Of a stretch of 64,000 nt of DNA, positions 1 to 12,498 are shown piece by piece. The notes beneath the pieces are model-generated. The model worked only from the letters and a program-made list of their open reading frames with translations, searched no databases and had not been told where the DNA came from. Position numbers and translations under genes: made by a program. Source of the stretch: Vesta saturnalis (taxonomy: Eukaryota; Arthropoda; Insecta; Coleoptera; Lampyridae); assembly GCA_036346205.1 (NCBI GenBank), contig JARFJB010000398.1:124001-188000 (forward strand), in the 5' to 3' direction. Numbering within the stretch: the stretch's first letter is position 1; every line of letters starts with the position of its first letter.

Positions 1-60
1 AAATTCCGACCTTTTCAACGTTTTCTAGAATCCAATATAAAATGTTATAATAAATTTAAA

Positions 61-560
61 TTAATATTTATATATAAAATATTAATATTAATTAATTATA
101 ATTACATTTTTAATTATATCAATATAAAATTTATAAATTTTATATAAATATTTATATATAATTTATATATATACATAATATATATATATATATATATATA
201 TTAATAATAATATATATATAATATTATATATAATATATATATATTTATTAAATTATAATATTTATATATATAAAATATATATATATATAATATAAATTAA
301 TATATATAATAAAAATATATATATAATATATAATATATATATAATATATATATATACAATAATACATATATAATATAATACACATATATATATAAAATAT
401 ATATATATACATATATAATAATAAATATATACAATATAATATATAACAAATATAATTATAATATATAATAAAATATATATAATATAAAAATAAAAATAAA
501 TAAAATATAATAATATTATAATATATATATATAAATATAAATATATATAATAAAATATAT
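61..560. repeat. AT-rich low-complexity tract
   Basis: Almost pure A/T with long TATATA runs and no coding signal. Confidence 0.9.
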
Positions 561-862
<302 letters not shown>

Positions 863-1449
863 CAACCGTGTGACAGTAGTTGGTTTCAGTGTCTTGTCTT
901 AAATTTACTTAATTTATCCTTTATAGTGCTAGTTAATTTATTCTGCGGATTTTTCAACGATGTCAACATCATGTTAAATGATTTAGATGTTATTTTGGAA
1001 ATGCTTAAGTTCTTGGCTACTGAAAAAGTGGAAATTTAAGAAAAGACCTAAGAAAGAATGTTCTGGATTCAGTAAGTAACTTAAGAAAATGTTTTGTAGT
1101 TTTAAAGATGAGATGGAAGTGAAAATGCTAAAATTTTGAATTTGGAACAGCAATAGAAAATTATAATCATAAAATGACAGTAGTATTACTGTTGACGTTT
1201 CTAGTATTCATAATATAACAACATATGCCGATATTTTAAAAGCTAAACCAACGATAAAGAAGGTTTTAATAGCAAACAAGAATTGCCTAAATTTAAATTA
1301 TTTGTCAAGGCAAAAGTTTAGAAGATGCAGATGCTATAAAAAGATTATAAAAGATAAAATCAATCCAGTTGAATTGAAAATTGGTGTCAATTTTAAATCT
1401 ATAAAAATGGAAGACTTTTAATTGAATCTAATAGCAAAATGAAATAGAA

Positions 1450-1989
1450 ATGATTAAAGATTCTATAAACCTTTCCTGTAAGGATGATTTGGAGGCTTAC
1501 ACTCTAAAAAGAAGTAAACCAAAATTAATAATTTTTAATATCCCTGAAGAAGCAACACTCAGTAATGCTAGTGACATTATTATAAATCAAAATTCGGAAT
1601 TGAATTTACTAGGAGATGATATAGTTCCTAAATTTATATATAAAAATAAACTCAGTGGTAATAGAAATATGATTCTAGAAGTAAATGGTAGTATAAGGAG
1701 AATTTTAAAAGAGAAAGAAAAAATTAAAATGTGGAGCATATGTTATTTAGATGATTATGTTTTTGTTAATAGGTGTTACAAATGTTCAAAATTTAACCAT
1801 AGAGCTAATAACTGTATGGGAGAATTAATATGTCCTGTCTGTTCTGGATCTCATAAATTATCTGATTGTAATAGACAGAATTTAAAATGTTCCAATTGCT
1901 CTAATTTTAACAAATTTACAAAAGATTTTAAAGTTAAAGATTTACATTCTTCCTTAGATAAAAATGTCCAATTTATCAATCTCAACTAA
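1450..1989 (+). pseudogene. LINE ORF1, Gag-like zinc-knuckle protein
   Basis: The open frame of 179 codons is shorter than a usual R1 ORF1 and probably lacks its N-terminus, because homologous-looking sequence in other frames lies upstream from about 1190. Near the C-terminus are the knuckle CYKCSKFNHRANNC (C-x2-C-x4-H-x4-C), a second CPVCSGSHKLSDC (C-x2-C-x3-H-x4-C) and the start of a third (CSNCSN) that is cut short. Such knuckles bind element RNA in the ribonucleoprotein particle. The stop at 1987-1989 follows loss of the third knuckle's His and Cys, so the true ORF1 probably extended further. Confidence 0.75.
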
Positions 1990-2171
1990 GAAAATTAAAA
2001 AATATTGATTTTCTGTAATGGATAATAATAAATTATATTAGGAATAAGTTCAATAATAATTGAATAATATAAGAAATCATAATATGCACTTTATATTAAA
2101 TTGTTTTCAAATGAATGCACAATATTCTAAAAAGTAACAAATAATTTAATGCAGTTAATTGAAGAGAAGAA

Positions 2172-2746
2172 TTTGATCTTATAATTTTACAAGAGCCTTA
2201 CGTATTTGATAACAAACTTGCAGGAATTTCTAAACATTATAATAATTTTTCCGGTACTGGTACTAAAAGAGCAGCTATTATTGTTACTACCACTACCATT
2301 GATGCCATTTTAATAAGTCACCTATCTAATGAAGATTGTGTTGTTATTGAAATTAAGATTAATCATTTTAAATTCTTTATTGTTAGTATGTATTGGATTA
2401 TAACACAAACATGGAAGAAAAATTTGTGGAATTAGATAACATATTATCTTTTATTGAGGGTTCAGGCTGTATCTTAGGAATAGACAGTAATGCTCGATCA
2501 AAGTTATGGCATGATGTTTTGACCAATAGTAGAGGGAAGAAATTAGAAGATTTTATTATTTCAACTGATTTACAGATTATTAATGTTAATAATGATGTTT
2601 CTACGTTTAATACTATTAATGGCAGTAGTTGTATAGATTTAACTATTAACAATAAATTTATTAACAGAGTTACAGAATGGGATTGTGGTACAGAAGAAAG
2701 TTGTTCTGATCACAATTTAATTACCTTTAAAATAGAAACTGACTAA
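2172..2746 (+). pseudogene. LINE ORF2 endonuclease domain (EEP fold)
   Basis: The frame begins around FDLIILQEPYV, the conserved glutamate-bearing strand, shifts near 2395, and continues through GCILGIDSNARSKLWHD, SSCIDLTI and SDHNLITF. These are the catalytic landmarks of apurinic-like endonucleases that nick the target for target-primed reverse transcription. The D-N pair of the DSN motif and the terminal SDH are present, so the active-site residues survive. At least one frameshift and the stop at 2744-2746 separate it from the RT domain. Confidence 0.8.
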
Positions 2747-2929
2747 GAATGAATCAAATTAGAACTTTTCATAGAAATCGATTTATTGTAAGTAATCAGG
2801 GTTATATAAATTTCCGTCAACATATAACTCTGAATTAACAAATAAGTTTTTTAACCATACAGTTACTGAAAGTGAAAAATTAATAACTTTGTAATCGTTG
2901 ATCAGCAAACTTAGTTAAAAATGCAATTA

Positions 2930-4939
2930 ATATAGAAGATTTTATGAACTTATTTCAAAATATGTTAATTAGTGCTTGTAGTAGATCTTTAAATTACATC
3001 GTACAAAAATAAAAAGTGTAAAAGGAAAATCAGTTCCGTGGTGGAACTCAGAATTAACCATTTTAAGGAAAAGTTAATGCCCTTAGGAGAAGATTCCAAA
3101 GGACCGAAATGATGAAGTATTAAAATTGCACGAAAAATTTATATCTTCAAGAAAAGAAAAATATAAATTTAAACTTTCCAAAGAAAAATGGAATCATGGA
3201 AAAATATTGTAATTTAACTTCTGAATTAAACCCATGGAACTCTGTTTATAAAGTGGCTCAAATAAATTAAATCGAAAACTTCCTTAACAACATTGTTAAA
3301 GGACGTCGGTAGTTATACTAGCAATTTAAAAGACATGTTGTTACCTGATGGAACAGTTTGTTCCTTATGATAATCTAGATACAGACACTGAATTTCACAA
3401 AAATTAGGAAAAATTGAAAGAAGATATTACCACCAATAATGATAATCTGTTTTCCAATCAAGAAGTTCTTGCAGTTAAAAAATGAACAAAAATAAATCTC
3501 CTGGTGAAGATGGAATTAGTAGTGACATCTGGTTAAACCTTTATAATCTATTTCCTTCTTTATAACATCATTATATAATGAATTTTTGATTAGAGGTACT
3601 TTTCCAAACATCTGAAAAGATCAATATTAATTCCATTATAAAGCCAGGTAAAGAGAATAGTCCTGAAGCTTCTAAATTTCGCCCAATAAGCTTATTAAAT
3701 ATCGGAGGTAAGATATTAGAGAAACTGCTAATAAATAGGATAACCTATTATCTTTATGCAAATAATTTAATGAACCTCAATCAATATGGTTTCAAACCTC
3801 AAAGCGGAACTTTAGATGCTTTAATAGCAGTTAAAGAATATGTAATTAATGGTTTAAAATATAAAATGATCTAATTGTAATAAGTTTAGATATTGTTTTG
3901 ATTCAGCCTTGGCCTGCTATACTAAATTCTGAAGGACTTCAAATGCCCTAAAAATTTATATGAATTAAGCGTAGACTTTTTCCGCAATCGTACAGCTAAA
4001 TTACAACTAAATTACGAAAGTTTGGAAAATCTATTAGCAAAGGATGCCCACAAGGTTCTTGTTGTAGTCCAATGTATTGGAATATTCAGTACAATTCGTT
4101 GCTTAATTTGAAATACTCAAAATATACGAAAGTTATTGTTTGCTGATGACGTCGTTATAATTGTCAAAGGTAAAACTGTCAGTGAAGCAGAAACTTATGC
4201 TAATATAGAAATTAACAAAATAACTAATTGGGCTAAATGTAATAAACTTTGCTTTAACGAATCTAAATCAAAAGTACTGCTTGTTACAAATAAAAACTCT
4301 TCCAGAAAATTGGTTAAAATTTATATGCATAATAAATTATTAGAACAAATCTCCAACTTCAAATACTTAGGAGTTTATTTAGATGATAGATTCAACTTCA
4401 ATTTACATGTTACTAATATTACTGAAAAATGTCTAAAACTAGTATATATGCTTTCAAAATCAGCAAAATGCAGTTGGGGTTTAAAACAAGACGTTCTTAC
4501 AATTATTTACAAAGGTGCCATACTACCACTACTTACATATGCAATTCCGATGTGGGAAGAAGCTTCGAAGAGAAAATTAAACCAAGTAAAATTAATGCGT
4601 TTACAAAGATTAATGAACATATAAATTGCAAAAGCATATCGGACTATTTCATATGAGGCATCATTCCATTAAACCAAACACTAACATCATGGCAAATTGA
4701 AATCTTATCTATATAGATTTCATGTAATCGACAGTCCTAATTGTACATGTGGCAATGACAATCAATCCGTGGATCACATAATATTTGAGTGTCCTAAGTT
4801 GTCTAGTGATAGAATACTATTAAAAAACACTGTATTAGTGAAAGGTGGTGAATGGCCGGCTGAAAAACATGAACTGCTACATAAATTTTCAAAAGCATTT
4901 TATAATTTTGTTAACTCGATTAATTTTGATTATTTATAG
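2930..4939 (+). pseudogene. LINE ORF2 reverse transcriptase and C-terminal CCHC
   Basis: RT motifs appear in order across several frames: SPGEDGIS near 3500, PGKENSPEASKFRPISLLN near 3650, NQYGFKPQSGTLDAL near 3790, and the active-site FADDVVII at 4139-4162. The thumb region (4163-4624) is open for 162 codons and ends LTYAIPMWEEASKRK, typical of R1. After another frameshift comes a C-terminal finger, CTCGNDNQSVDHIIFEC (4746-4796), the C-x-C...H...C module found downstream of R1/R2-type RTs. No RNase H domain is seen, as expected for R1. Multiple frameshifts and stops make it non-functional. Confidence 0.8.
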
Positions 4940-5340
4940 TAAGTTAATGAAGTTTCTGCCATTACATATGTATATTAGTTAGTACCTTATTTAGTTAAAG
5001 TTTATTCTTTAGTTGCGGAAAGTTTCAAACATTTTCCGTTTTGCTGTTAGTTTTAATATTTCTTTTTTATACAATTTTTTCTTTGTTTACCTTAGTTATA
5101 TACAGAATACTACTACCAACGTACAAAATGATGATAAACATTTAATGTTAATTGTAGTCTAGAGTAAATTTAGATCAAAATGCATGTAATGTTACTAAAA
5201 TATGTAATGGAGCGTGCTGTAATAAAGATATACAAACTAAAAAAAAAAACACACACACACCTTTATGATGAAATTATGATTGTTTAGCATCCAAGATTTC
5301 CATTGTTCTTTGAAAATCTCTTCTAACACTACCCCGGTAC

Positions 5341-6290
5341 TCAAAATACCATAGTTTTAAAAAATTTTAATTTTGTACCCTCTCCACTGTTTAGAAAGTA
5401 CACACCAAACAACTCGACATTATATCTCAATGAGAGATGTTTCTGAAATTGTATTAGGTGCAAAACATTACCTTTAACGTCACTCATAAACGTTTGCAAG
5501 TCAGTATGGGTATTGCTTTGTGATAGTCTATACGAAACAATGCGTTGTTTAAATGCATTAAAAATCACTTCAACCCTAGTATCAACGAGTAGACACCTTA
5601 TGTCTGTTACTTCTCAGGTGTCCTTGAAAAGCATACCGAGGAACATCGACTGAACAATCAGTGCAGTAGCCTAGATCAACCCTTCTGGTACTTTTTTGCA
5701 CAGGTTCGTTGTATTGGTCCGACTTACGCTTCCTTGAGTTATTCAAACCCGATGGACCTGGTTGCGCAAGGGAGTAACTTCTCTGTGTACTAACTTATTG
5801 TTACCAGAAGAAGTTGATTGCACCACATCGCTCAGTGATATATATGGTTTTGCGACACAGCGTTCTGCCTCTGTGAAAGTCCTAAACAAGACATGGCTCG
5901 TTGATGACTAACTATATTCTCTTTTCTGGAGAATTCTTTCATGCAATCGTATCGGAACAGTTTATTTTGACCTGGAAAACATTGTTATAACGTTACTACT
6001 ACTACCGATGGACCTGATTGCGCAAGAGAATCAGATACACGCTTCCTTCTATTGTTCAAACGTGACCGCCCTGGTTGCTCAAAGGAAGTCCATGGTTGCA
6101 TCCGATTGCTATTTGGGATATGGTTTTGTGGCACAGCCTACTGCATCTCTGAAGGTGGGGTAGTTAATGGTATCCTTACCCAACACGCGGTTCCTTGATA
6201 CCGAACTAGAGAATCCTTTCTGGAAAAGATATATTCACACATATTACTGGGATCTGTACCAAAGAAAATATGTAAATAAGGGTAGTGTTA
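5341..6290 (-). pseudogene. Zinc-finger element protein of uncertain family, broken
   Basis: Read on the minus strand. The low-complexity linker RKRKSDQYNEPVQK leads into a finger, YCTDCSVDVPRYAFQGHLRS (C-x2-C, then H-x-x-x-x-x-H), near 5600-5670. After a frameshift comes an open block (5341-5568) containing NAFKQRIVSYRLSQSNTHTD and NVELFGVYFLNSG. This finger-plus-block layout recalls uncharacterised ORFs that accompany Polinton-like and related insect elements; that is recollection, not shown. A relaxed linker upstream is repeated (see 5749-6175). It could instead be the accessory gene of the neighbouring Crypton, as both are on the minus strand. Confidence 0.4.
5749..6175 (-). repeat. Imperfect internal duplication in the linker coding region
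   Basis: Two to three related segments occur at about 5716-5890, 5995-6040 and 6045-6170. Each carries a version of GATGGACCTGGTTGCGCAAG preceded by a CTTCC-TTATTCAAAC block, and two continue into GGTTTTG-G-CACAGC. On the minus strand they encode a Ser-Leu-Ala-Gln-Pro-Gly linker followed by Leu-Asn-Asn and Arg-Lys-Arg. Confidence 0.6.
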
Positions 6291-6685
6291 CGTGTTTCAT
6301 AAATCACTTATCTGGTACAATAATAGATTAAAGCGCTTTCTTATCTCTGTTCGCAGATGGAGTATTGTCCACGATGGCGATAGCGGGAATTTGGTTTACT
6401 GAATATTATTAGTGTAAATACAAATTAATAAACATATGCAATTTTAAAACCTTTGAAATTATTTCAAGTCTAAATATGAAAAAATTATTCTACGTATTAA
6501 AAATAATTTAAGCATAAGTAAATACTTACCATTGCTTGAAGACATGATGCAACACCTTGAACTTTAGCACTTGTCTAATGGAAACAGAATGACTATAGTG
6601 CACAATCCTAGCCTTATATACATTTTTGCACGATCGGTTGTTTTAGACTGTTTACCACGCCCTTTTCCATGACAGTAAGTAGCAT
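6291..6685. other. No gene seen
   Basis: AT-rich DNA between the zinc-finger ORF and the Crypton recombinase; probably Crypton 3' flank or untranslated region. No coding motif recognised. Confidence 0.5.
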
Positions 6686-7610
6686 TTACTGGTTTGTCAA
6701 CAACTTACCGTTCAGCGGAAGAGAATCCTCTACATAACTATCTGCTACTGTCGAGGAACGCCATCTACCATGGCGCTTTAATCCAAGAACATCAACACCA
6801 CTATTAGCCAAAAGGGTCTCTGAAGTCCTCCTAAATGAATGACCGGTATAGTTCTCGGGATTCGCTAAATTAAAAAATTTAGCAATTTTAAATGGCCAGC
6901 CTCCGATTGTTCCTTTTCCCACTACTTGACCAGTACATTTTCCATTGCAATATCGTAAGAAAAAGCGGTTTGTTTTTAGTTGTAGTTACCGAAGGTTGAT
7001 ATATTTACGCAAAATTTCTAAATATGGTATTTTGTCGTTGGGTCTGTTAAGTACAGTAAAGGTGCGCTGGACATTTGTTTTTGTATAGGGTAATTTCTTG
7101 GTCTTGGATGTCATTTATAGTAATATTGTATAACTCTTCCCTTCTGCAGGCACCGGATATCCCAAATATCATTGCTACCTAAAAATAACGGCTAGAATTA
7201 TACACATTTCACGGGTAATCTAATCAATGTAAATGTACCTTGTAAATTAGAAATTCCTCATTTGGTGCTTTAGTCAGAAATTTTAACATATCCTCGTGTG
7301 TAAAAATGCTAGCCTTCTTAGGCCTATAACCAACATTTTTTCGTTTAAGATAGGCGATTAAAGTGGAAAATTTGGATATATCTTTACCATCATGCAGAAA
7401 GGTTGTTGATTTTATCATGGAATATTCAGCCCATAAACTGCCAAGTACTTATAGTTGTGGGTTTCTTTGAACAAAATATGCTAATAAACTTTTCTCATTA
7501 ATGTCCACACTTTTATCTTGACACCATTTCTTGAAAATTCTGTATTTGTTTTCATACCGATATTTGGATTTTTCTGGTATTAAGGAATACTATCAATCAA
7601 AATGCAACAA
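6686..7610 (-). pseudogene. Crypton-like tyrosine recombinase, copy 1
   Basis: On the minus strand the frame starts near 7600 with an N-terminal helical block (PEKSKYRYENKYRIFKKWC), then DISKFSTLIAYLKRKNVGYR (exon 1, open 7418-7239). A 60-bp intron follows. Exon 2 begins VAMIFGISGACRREELYNI with the first catalytic Arg. The terminal block 6922-6686 has YTGHSFRRTSE (His-x-x-Arg), LKRHGRWRSST (His) and the nucleophile Tyr in ADSYVEDS. All signature residues of the R-H-x-x-R-H-Y site are visible, but frameshifts and stops at 6925-7100 break the frame. Cryptons are DNA transposons using this recombinase; the assignment rests on domain order and the absence of a reverse transcriptase. Confidence 0.75.
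7179..7238 (-). other. 60-bp GT-AG intron in Crypton copy 1
   Basis: On the minus strand exon 1 ends in ATTTACAAG followed by GTACATTTAC, and the intron ends in GTTATTTTTAG before GTAGCAATG. It is phase 0 (60 codons from the Met at 7418). Position and phase match the intron of copy 2 at 33836-33886. Confidence 0.75.
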
Positions 7611-8395
7611 TGTGACAAATCAATATTTAAAGTGACAGCAGAGATATTTATTTACTAAACGTTGCGTCATAACAATCACCTTAGCAACCATGCATGTGCT
7701 ATTCGAAAAATGATAAATCGATAATTTGAATGAAAAAGTAGTATTCCTATTATTTCATTAATTAATTATTATTGATCCCGATCGTGCAAAAAACGTTATA
7801 AGCATGTCGAACGTTAAGGGGTACCGATCTCAAACAATAATTGGAGTCGTCGCTTCGCTCCTCCTCCAAACAATTGTCTTCGATCGGTAAACCACCCTTA
7901 CCGTTCTCCATACTTAATATACTATTTGGGTGGTGATATTACGGTTAAAGTTTATTTGTTTCTGTAACTTTGTATACTATCTACAATGCATTACAAAATA
8001 CATTCTTTTGTGGTATAACTTTTTAAGTAAGACCTTGAATATGAGATCTGTAAATTTTCATTACTACAATGTATTCTTATTATTCTCAACACACTTGATT
8101 ACAAATGTCATTTTTGGGGTTAACGTTTAAAAATAACAATTCCAATAAATGCAATTAATTAAGATCTTGCAGTCATGTCTTTTTCCAATATAAAATTTAG
8201 ATTTATATTCTTTCACACAAACTAATGCTTTTAACAATAATAACAAATTTGTTGTATTTTAAAGTGTGAATTTTCGACTTTAGTGATTTATGCTGTACTT
8301 GTAATATAATGGCTAATTTGATTTTATTCTCTACATTGTCTTAGGTAAATTATTTTCATAATTCCAAAATTTAATATTGTAAGTACTGTTGCTTT
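7611..8395. other. Non-coding, with an inverted repeat at 7808-7905
   Basis: No coding motif. At 7808-7829 GAACGTTAAGGGGTACCGATC is matched in inverse at about 7883-7905 (GATCGGTAAACCACCCTTAC). The arms enclose about 55 bp, so the region could fold into a long hairpin; it may be an element terminus. Confidence 0.45.
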
Positions 8396-9124
8396 CTCGT
8401 GATTTTTTCCTTGTTCATATTGTTGAAAAATTTTAATTAACTAATTTATTAAAATATTTCATATAGCAACATAGTATAATGTTCATGATTGTTAACACCG
8501 TTTTGATCTTTTACTTGACACAACTGTTTGTGCATTCATTTTCGTTCTGTCCGTCTTGCACTTCGATAAGTTTTTCAAATTTGATCTTATTAAATTATTT
8601 TCTTTCATATGTCACTTCATAATAAATCACATTTCATTTTATTATTTTTTAATAATAATTTCTATTAACACGCAGAATTACAATAAGGGTAAGCGTTTTA
8701 ATATAATTTTATACCTATTATGAAATTTTTCTCCAGTATTTCTAATTTATTTCTTTTTTTTATAGTTATGTATAAAGTGGTTTGATGATTTTCTTGCAAT
8801 AAATCAAATTTTACTATTTTTAATAATTTCTATTAAAACTCAGAATTGGAATAAGTTCTATGAGTAAGTGTTTTAATTAATTTTATACCTCTCATGAAAC
8901 TTTTTCAAATAATTATAATTTAGGTTTAATTATTTATTCTTTTTTAGTTCTGTGTGACGAGGCATGACGTAAGTCATAAAACAGGAGCCTTTCTTACATT
9001 AAATACAATGTTATTATTTTTTTAATATAATGATTTCTATTAACACAGAATTACAATAAGGGTGTGTTCTAATTAATTTTATACCTTTTATGAAATTTTT
9101 TCAAACAATCAATTTTTAGGTTTA

Positions 9125-9504
9125 GAAAAGGAAAAGGCCACGTATTTCATTCCCTCCCCAAGGGGGAGGGCGGGCTGCTCGAGCTTTCCGAGCTCCTTCA
9201 ACCACAATCATGGATTCCCAGCATACATACATACATTACGTATATATGTATGGTGGGATTAAGGATGGGTATGGTCAGGATAGGATCGAAAGGAACGGAG
9301 TTATGGTTCTGAGGGAGAAAATACTACATCAGCATTCACCTATATAGCCGCACATGGTGTACATATACGCAGTGACCATGCCGCTACATGTGTATGAGGA
9401 AAACCCCCTGAAAAAACCTCATACAAGGTAGACGGTAACGGGAATCGAACCCATTACCTCCCGAATGCTAAGCAGGTTGTGTCACCACTACGCTACCAGC
9501 TCGG
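9125..9504 (-). mobile_element. tRNA-derived SINE, copy 1
   Basis: Read on the minus strand: a head CCGAGCTGGTAGCGTAGTGG (A-box-like), then ATGGGTTCGATTCCCG (B-box), then a body of about 300 bp ending GGAATGAAATACGTGGCC. The same element occurs in opposite orientation at 46242-46616 with high identity throughout. Flanking TAGGTTTA at 9117-9124 and 9505-9512 is an 8-bp target-site duplication. A and B boxes mark an internal RNA polymerase III promoter. There is no protein; mobilisation would depend on a LINE. Confidence 0.85.
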
Positions 9505-11526
9505 TAGGTTTAATTATTTACTCTTTTTATAGTTGAAAACCAAATGATATTATGTACGAGCCCTAACAACTAATAGTTCGGACGAGTACAATTTTTGTAT
9601 AAATCGCCGTCTTATTATATTTTAATATTTTTATTTATTTGTTCAATTATATCTTTATTTTTGAGTTTGGTAACTATTTCATTTAAGATAATTTAAACTT
9701 TACATAAACTACATCTTTAGAAAGAAATTATAGACAAACACTGTATAATATGCTGACAACTAAGTGTTCGGACGAATGCAAATAATTCTTATAAGGAGGA
9801 GGTTTTGGAAACAAAAAATAAAATAAACTCGTTAATATCACAAAGTTTGTTGCTATCAAGTGTAATACGTTTGTAAAATGGCTCGTGACAAAACAACAAA
9901 TGCACAGGTGAGGAATATAATCATTAAACAATACCATAAAGGCAAATCGAATGCGAAAATAGCCATTGTTAGATGTTGCAAAATATACAATAGGGAATGT
10001 AATAAAACAGTTCGGAGAAACAGGTACAATTAATGTTTCCGCAAAAAGTTGCGGTAGGCGTCGCATAATTTCCAATTGAGACCAAACACTCCTTGTAAAA
10101 ATTTGCAAAAACGAAAGGCGAAGTACATTACGGCAAATTAGTGCTCGTTGGAATGCCGAATCAAGACATGCAGTATCAAGAGAGTGTTGTCGAAAATGGA
10201 TACGTAAATCTGGACTAAAATTTTATAAGGCAGGACTTAGAACAGTGTTTTAATTGCAGATATCTAAAACTTTTATTTGTACAAACAAAAACCTCTCTTG
10301 ACTGAAAAACAAAAGAAAAACTGGCTGATATGGGCTATAGCAATATTGTCCTAGACTTATAAAGACTGGTCAAAAATAATATTTAGCGACGAATCAAAAT
10401 TTGATATAGAGGGGTCGTTTTTATATTCCCGGACTAGGCAATTTACAATGTTAATGTATTTTTCATTTTATTTATTTTAGATCACATATGCCATGGTAAC
10501 GTGTTTAACAATTTACAAAACAATTGCAGCATTAGTAGTTCTAATATCTGTCAGTTTGTGTTGTAACGTCTCAAAATGGACAAACTTAAATATCGACCTG
10601 TTATAAAGTAAACAAGGAAAATCTCCAAAAGTTATTCGTGAGAAATGTTGATTGTATACGGGGATAATTGCCATTCCAAGTCGACTATTTGTGAATGGTA
10701 AAAATTGTTTAAACATGGCCGAAAGTCACTTGATGATGATCCCCGTCCAGGTCGGCCTGTTGATATGATCACTTCGGATGTTATTGAGGAAACCAAGGAA
10801 GATGCAAGATTGAAGAAGCGTCTTTATTAGGAGTTTCAGAAACCACCGTTTTCCGAATTTTACACGATTACCTTGGCATGACAAAGGTCAGTGCGAGATG
10901 GGTTCCACGAATGCTTACACCTTTTCAAATGCTTACTCGAATGGAGAAGTGTGAAAAATGTTTGGCGCTTTGTGGGGCCGAACCAGATTTAATTATCAAT
11001 CGACTTATCACCGGAGATGAAACTTGGGTTCATCATTTTAATCCTGAATCGAAGCAAGAGTCGATGCAATGGCATATTAGGGGTTCCAGTCCTCCCAAAA
11101 AGTTTAAAGTCGCCCCTTCTCCAGGAAAAATAATGGCAACTGTTTTTTGGCATTGCCAAGGAATTTTAATGATTGATTATCTGAAGAAGGGTGGTACAAT
11201 CACAGGTGAGTGTTATGCAAGCTTAATGCATCGCCTCAGAGATGTTATTAAAGTGAAAAGACGCTGCTTCATGATTATGCACCAGCCTATAAGTCAAGAC
11301 TTTCAAAAGCTGCCGTTGCTAAATCTGGCTTTGTAGAAGTTGATCATCCACCTTATAGTCCAGATTTAGCCCCTAGTGACTATTTTTTGTTTCCAGATTT
11401 CAAAAGAACACTAAGGGGAAGAAAATTTAGGGACGATGATGAACTTATAGCGGCTGTTGTAAGTCATTTTGCGAGCAAACCAAAAGAATATTTTTATAAT
11501 GGGTAAAAGATGTTATTGAAACGATG

Positions 11527-12498
11527 TAATAATAATAATAATAATAATAATAACTTTATTAGATCATAGAACCATGACAACACGGTATAGACCAAGTCAA
11601 TCCAAAGATACGTCCCTACGAGTAGTGACAAATCTAACTTATAATTTAAGACATGTAAACAACACAAATAAATAACAATTGAATATGTGGAGCACCAATA
11701 TTTGACTAGAGATTTACATAATGAACAGTTCAAATTCATAGAGGGTGTAAAACAATTATTAGTGAGAAGATACTTTAACTCGCTTGAAATCTTTATAAGT
11801 TTTGCAACCAATCAAGCTCATTGGCAGTTTATTATACAGGCGAAGTCCTGCATTAACCGGCGATTTGTTATAATAAAAATGTTTACTTTTAATTTCCACA
11901 AGATTGTTCTTGCGTCTCGTATCATGTTCATGGATGTCAGTACCTTTATAAAATTTGGATATATTACGATAAATATAGCACAGCAGTTTGAGAATATAAA
12001 TAGAGATTACTGTTAAAATTTTATTAGACTTAAACGCGTTTCGACACGTGGTTCGAGGTTCTAGACCAAAAATAAGTCTTAGAATACGTTTTTGCAAGGT
12101 AAACACTCTTTGGACGTCACGCTCTAACCCCCAAACTACAATGTTATAATTAATCGCAGCATAAGCATATGAATAGTATACATCAAGCAGAGTTGTCTCA
12201 TCCAATGTTGATTTTAGCACTGTTAGTAAGTAGAAGCATTGATTTAATTTTTTGCAAACCGAGTTGATGTGGACATCCCAGGAGAAACAATTATCCAAAA
12301 ATGTACCCAAAAATTTTACTGTAACATTGCTAAAAGTGAAGTCTTCGTATAGTGTATTTTTTCTTGTGGTGCAATGAGCAATGCAAGTAGTTTTATTAGT
12401 ATTAAGTATCAATCTATTTTTGTTACACCAATTATTAAATTCATTATAAGATGTGTTAATTTTATCTAACAAAGCATCTTTAGAAGGGTCTGAGAGAA
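11527..12498 (-). mobile_element. 5'-truncated jockey-like LINE fragment
   Basis: Minus-oriented. It ends in a (TTA)n tail (seen as AAT repeats at 11527-11553) and starts near 12498 inside the RT palm (LLSDPSKDALLDKIN). GTAATA at 11526-11531 and 12499-12504 is a plausible short target duplication. This is the third level of nesting: LINE inside mariner inside Tc1. Confidence 0.8.
11759..12490 (-). pseudogene. LINE reverse transcriptase C-terminus, open but truncated
   Basis: 237 codons are uninterrupted from the Met at 12472, and the same frame extends upstream to about 12490. Visible parts: the post-palm segment NNWCNKNRLILNTNKT, then VKFLGTFLDNCFSWDVHI, the thumb VYYSYAYAAINYNIVVWG and the C-terminal HDTRRKNNL...PVNAGLRLYNKLP typical of jockey/CR1-type ORF2 proteins. 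The catalytic YADD lies just upstream and is missing through 5' truncation. The intact frame suggests this is the youngest insertion of the nest. Confidence 0.8.
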
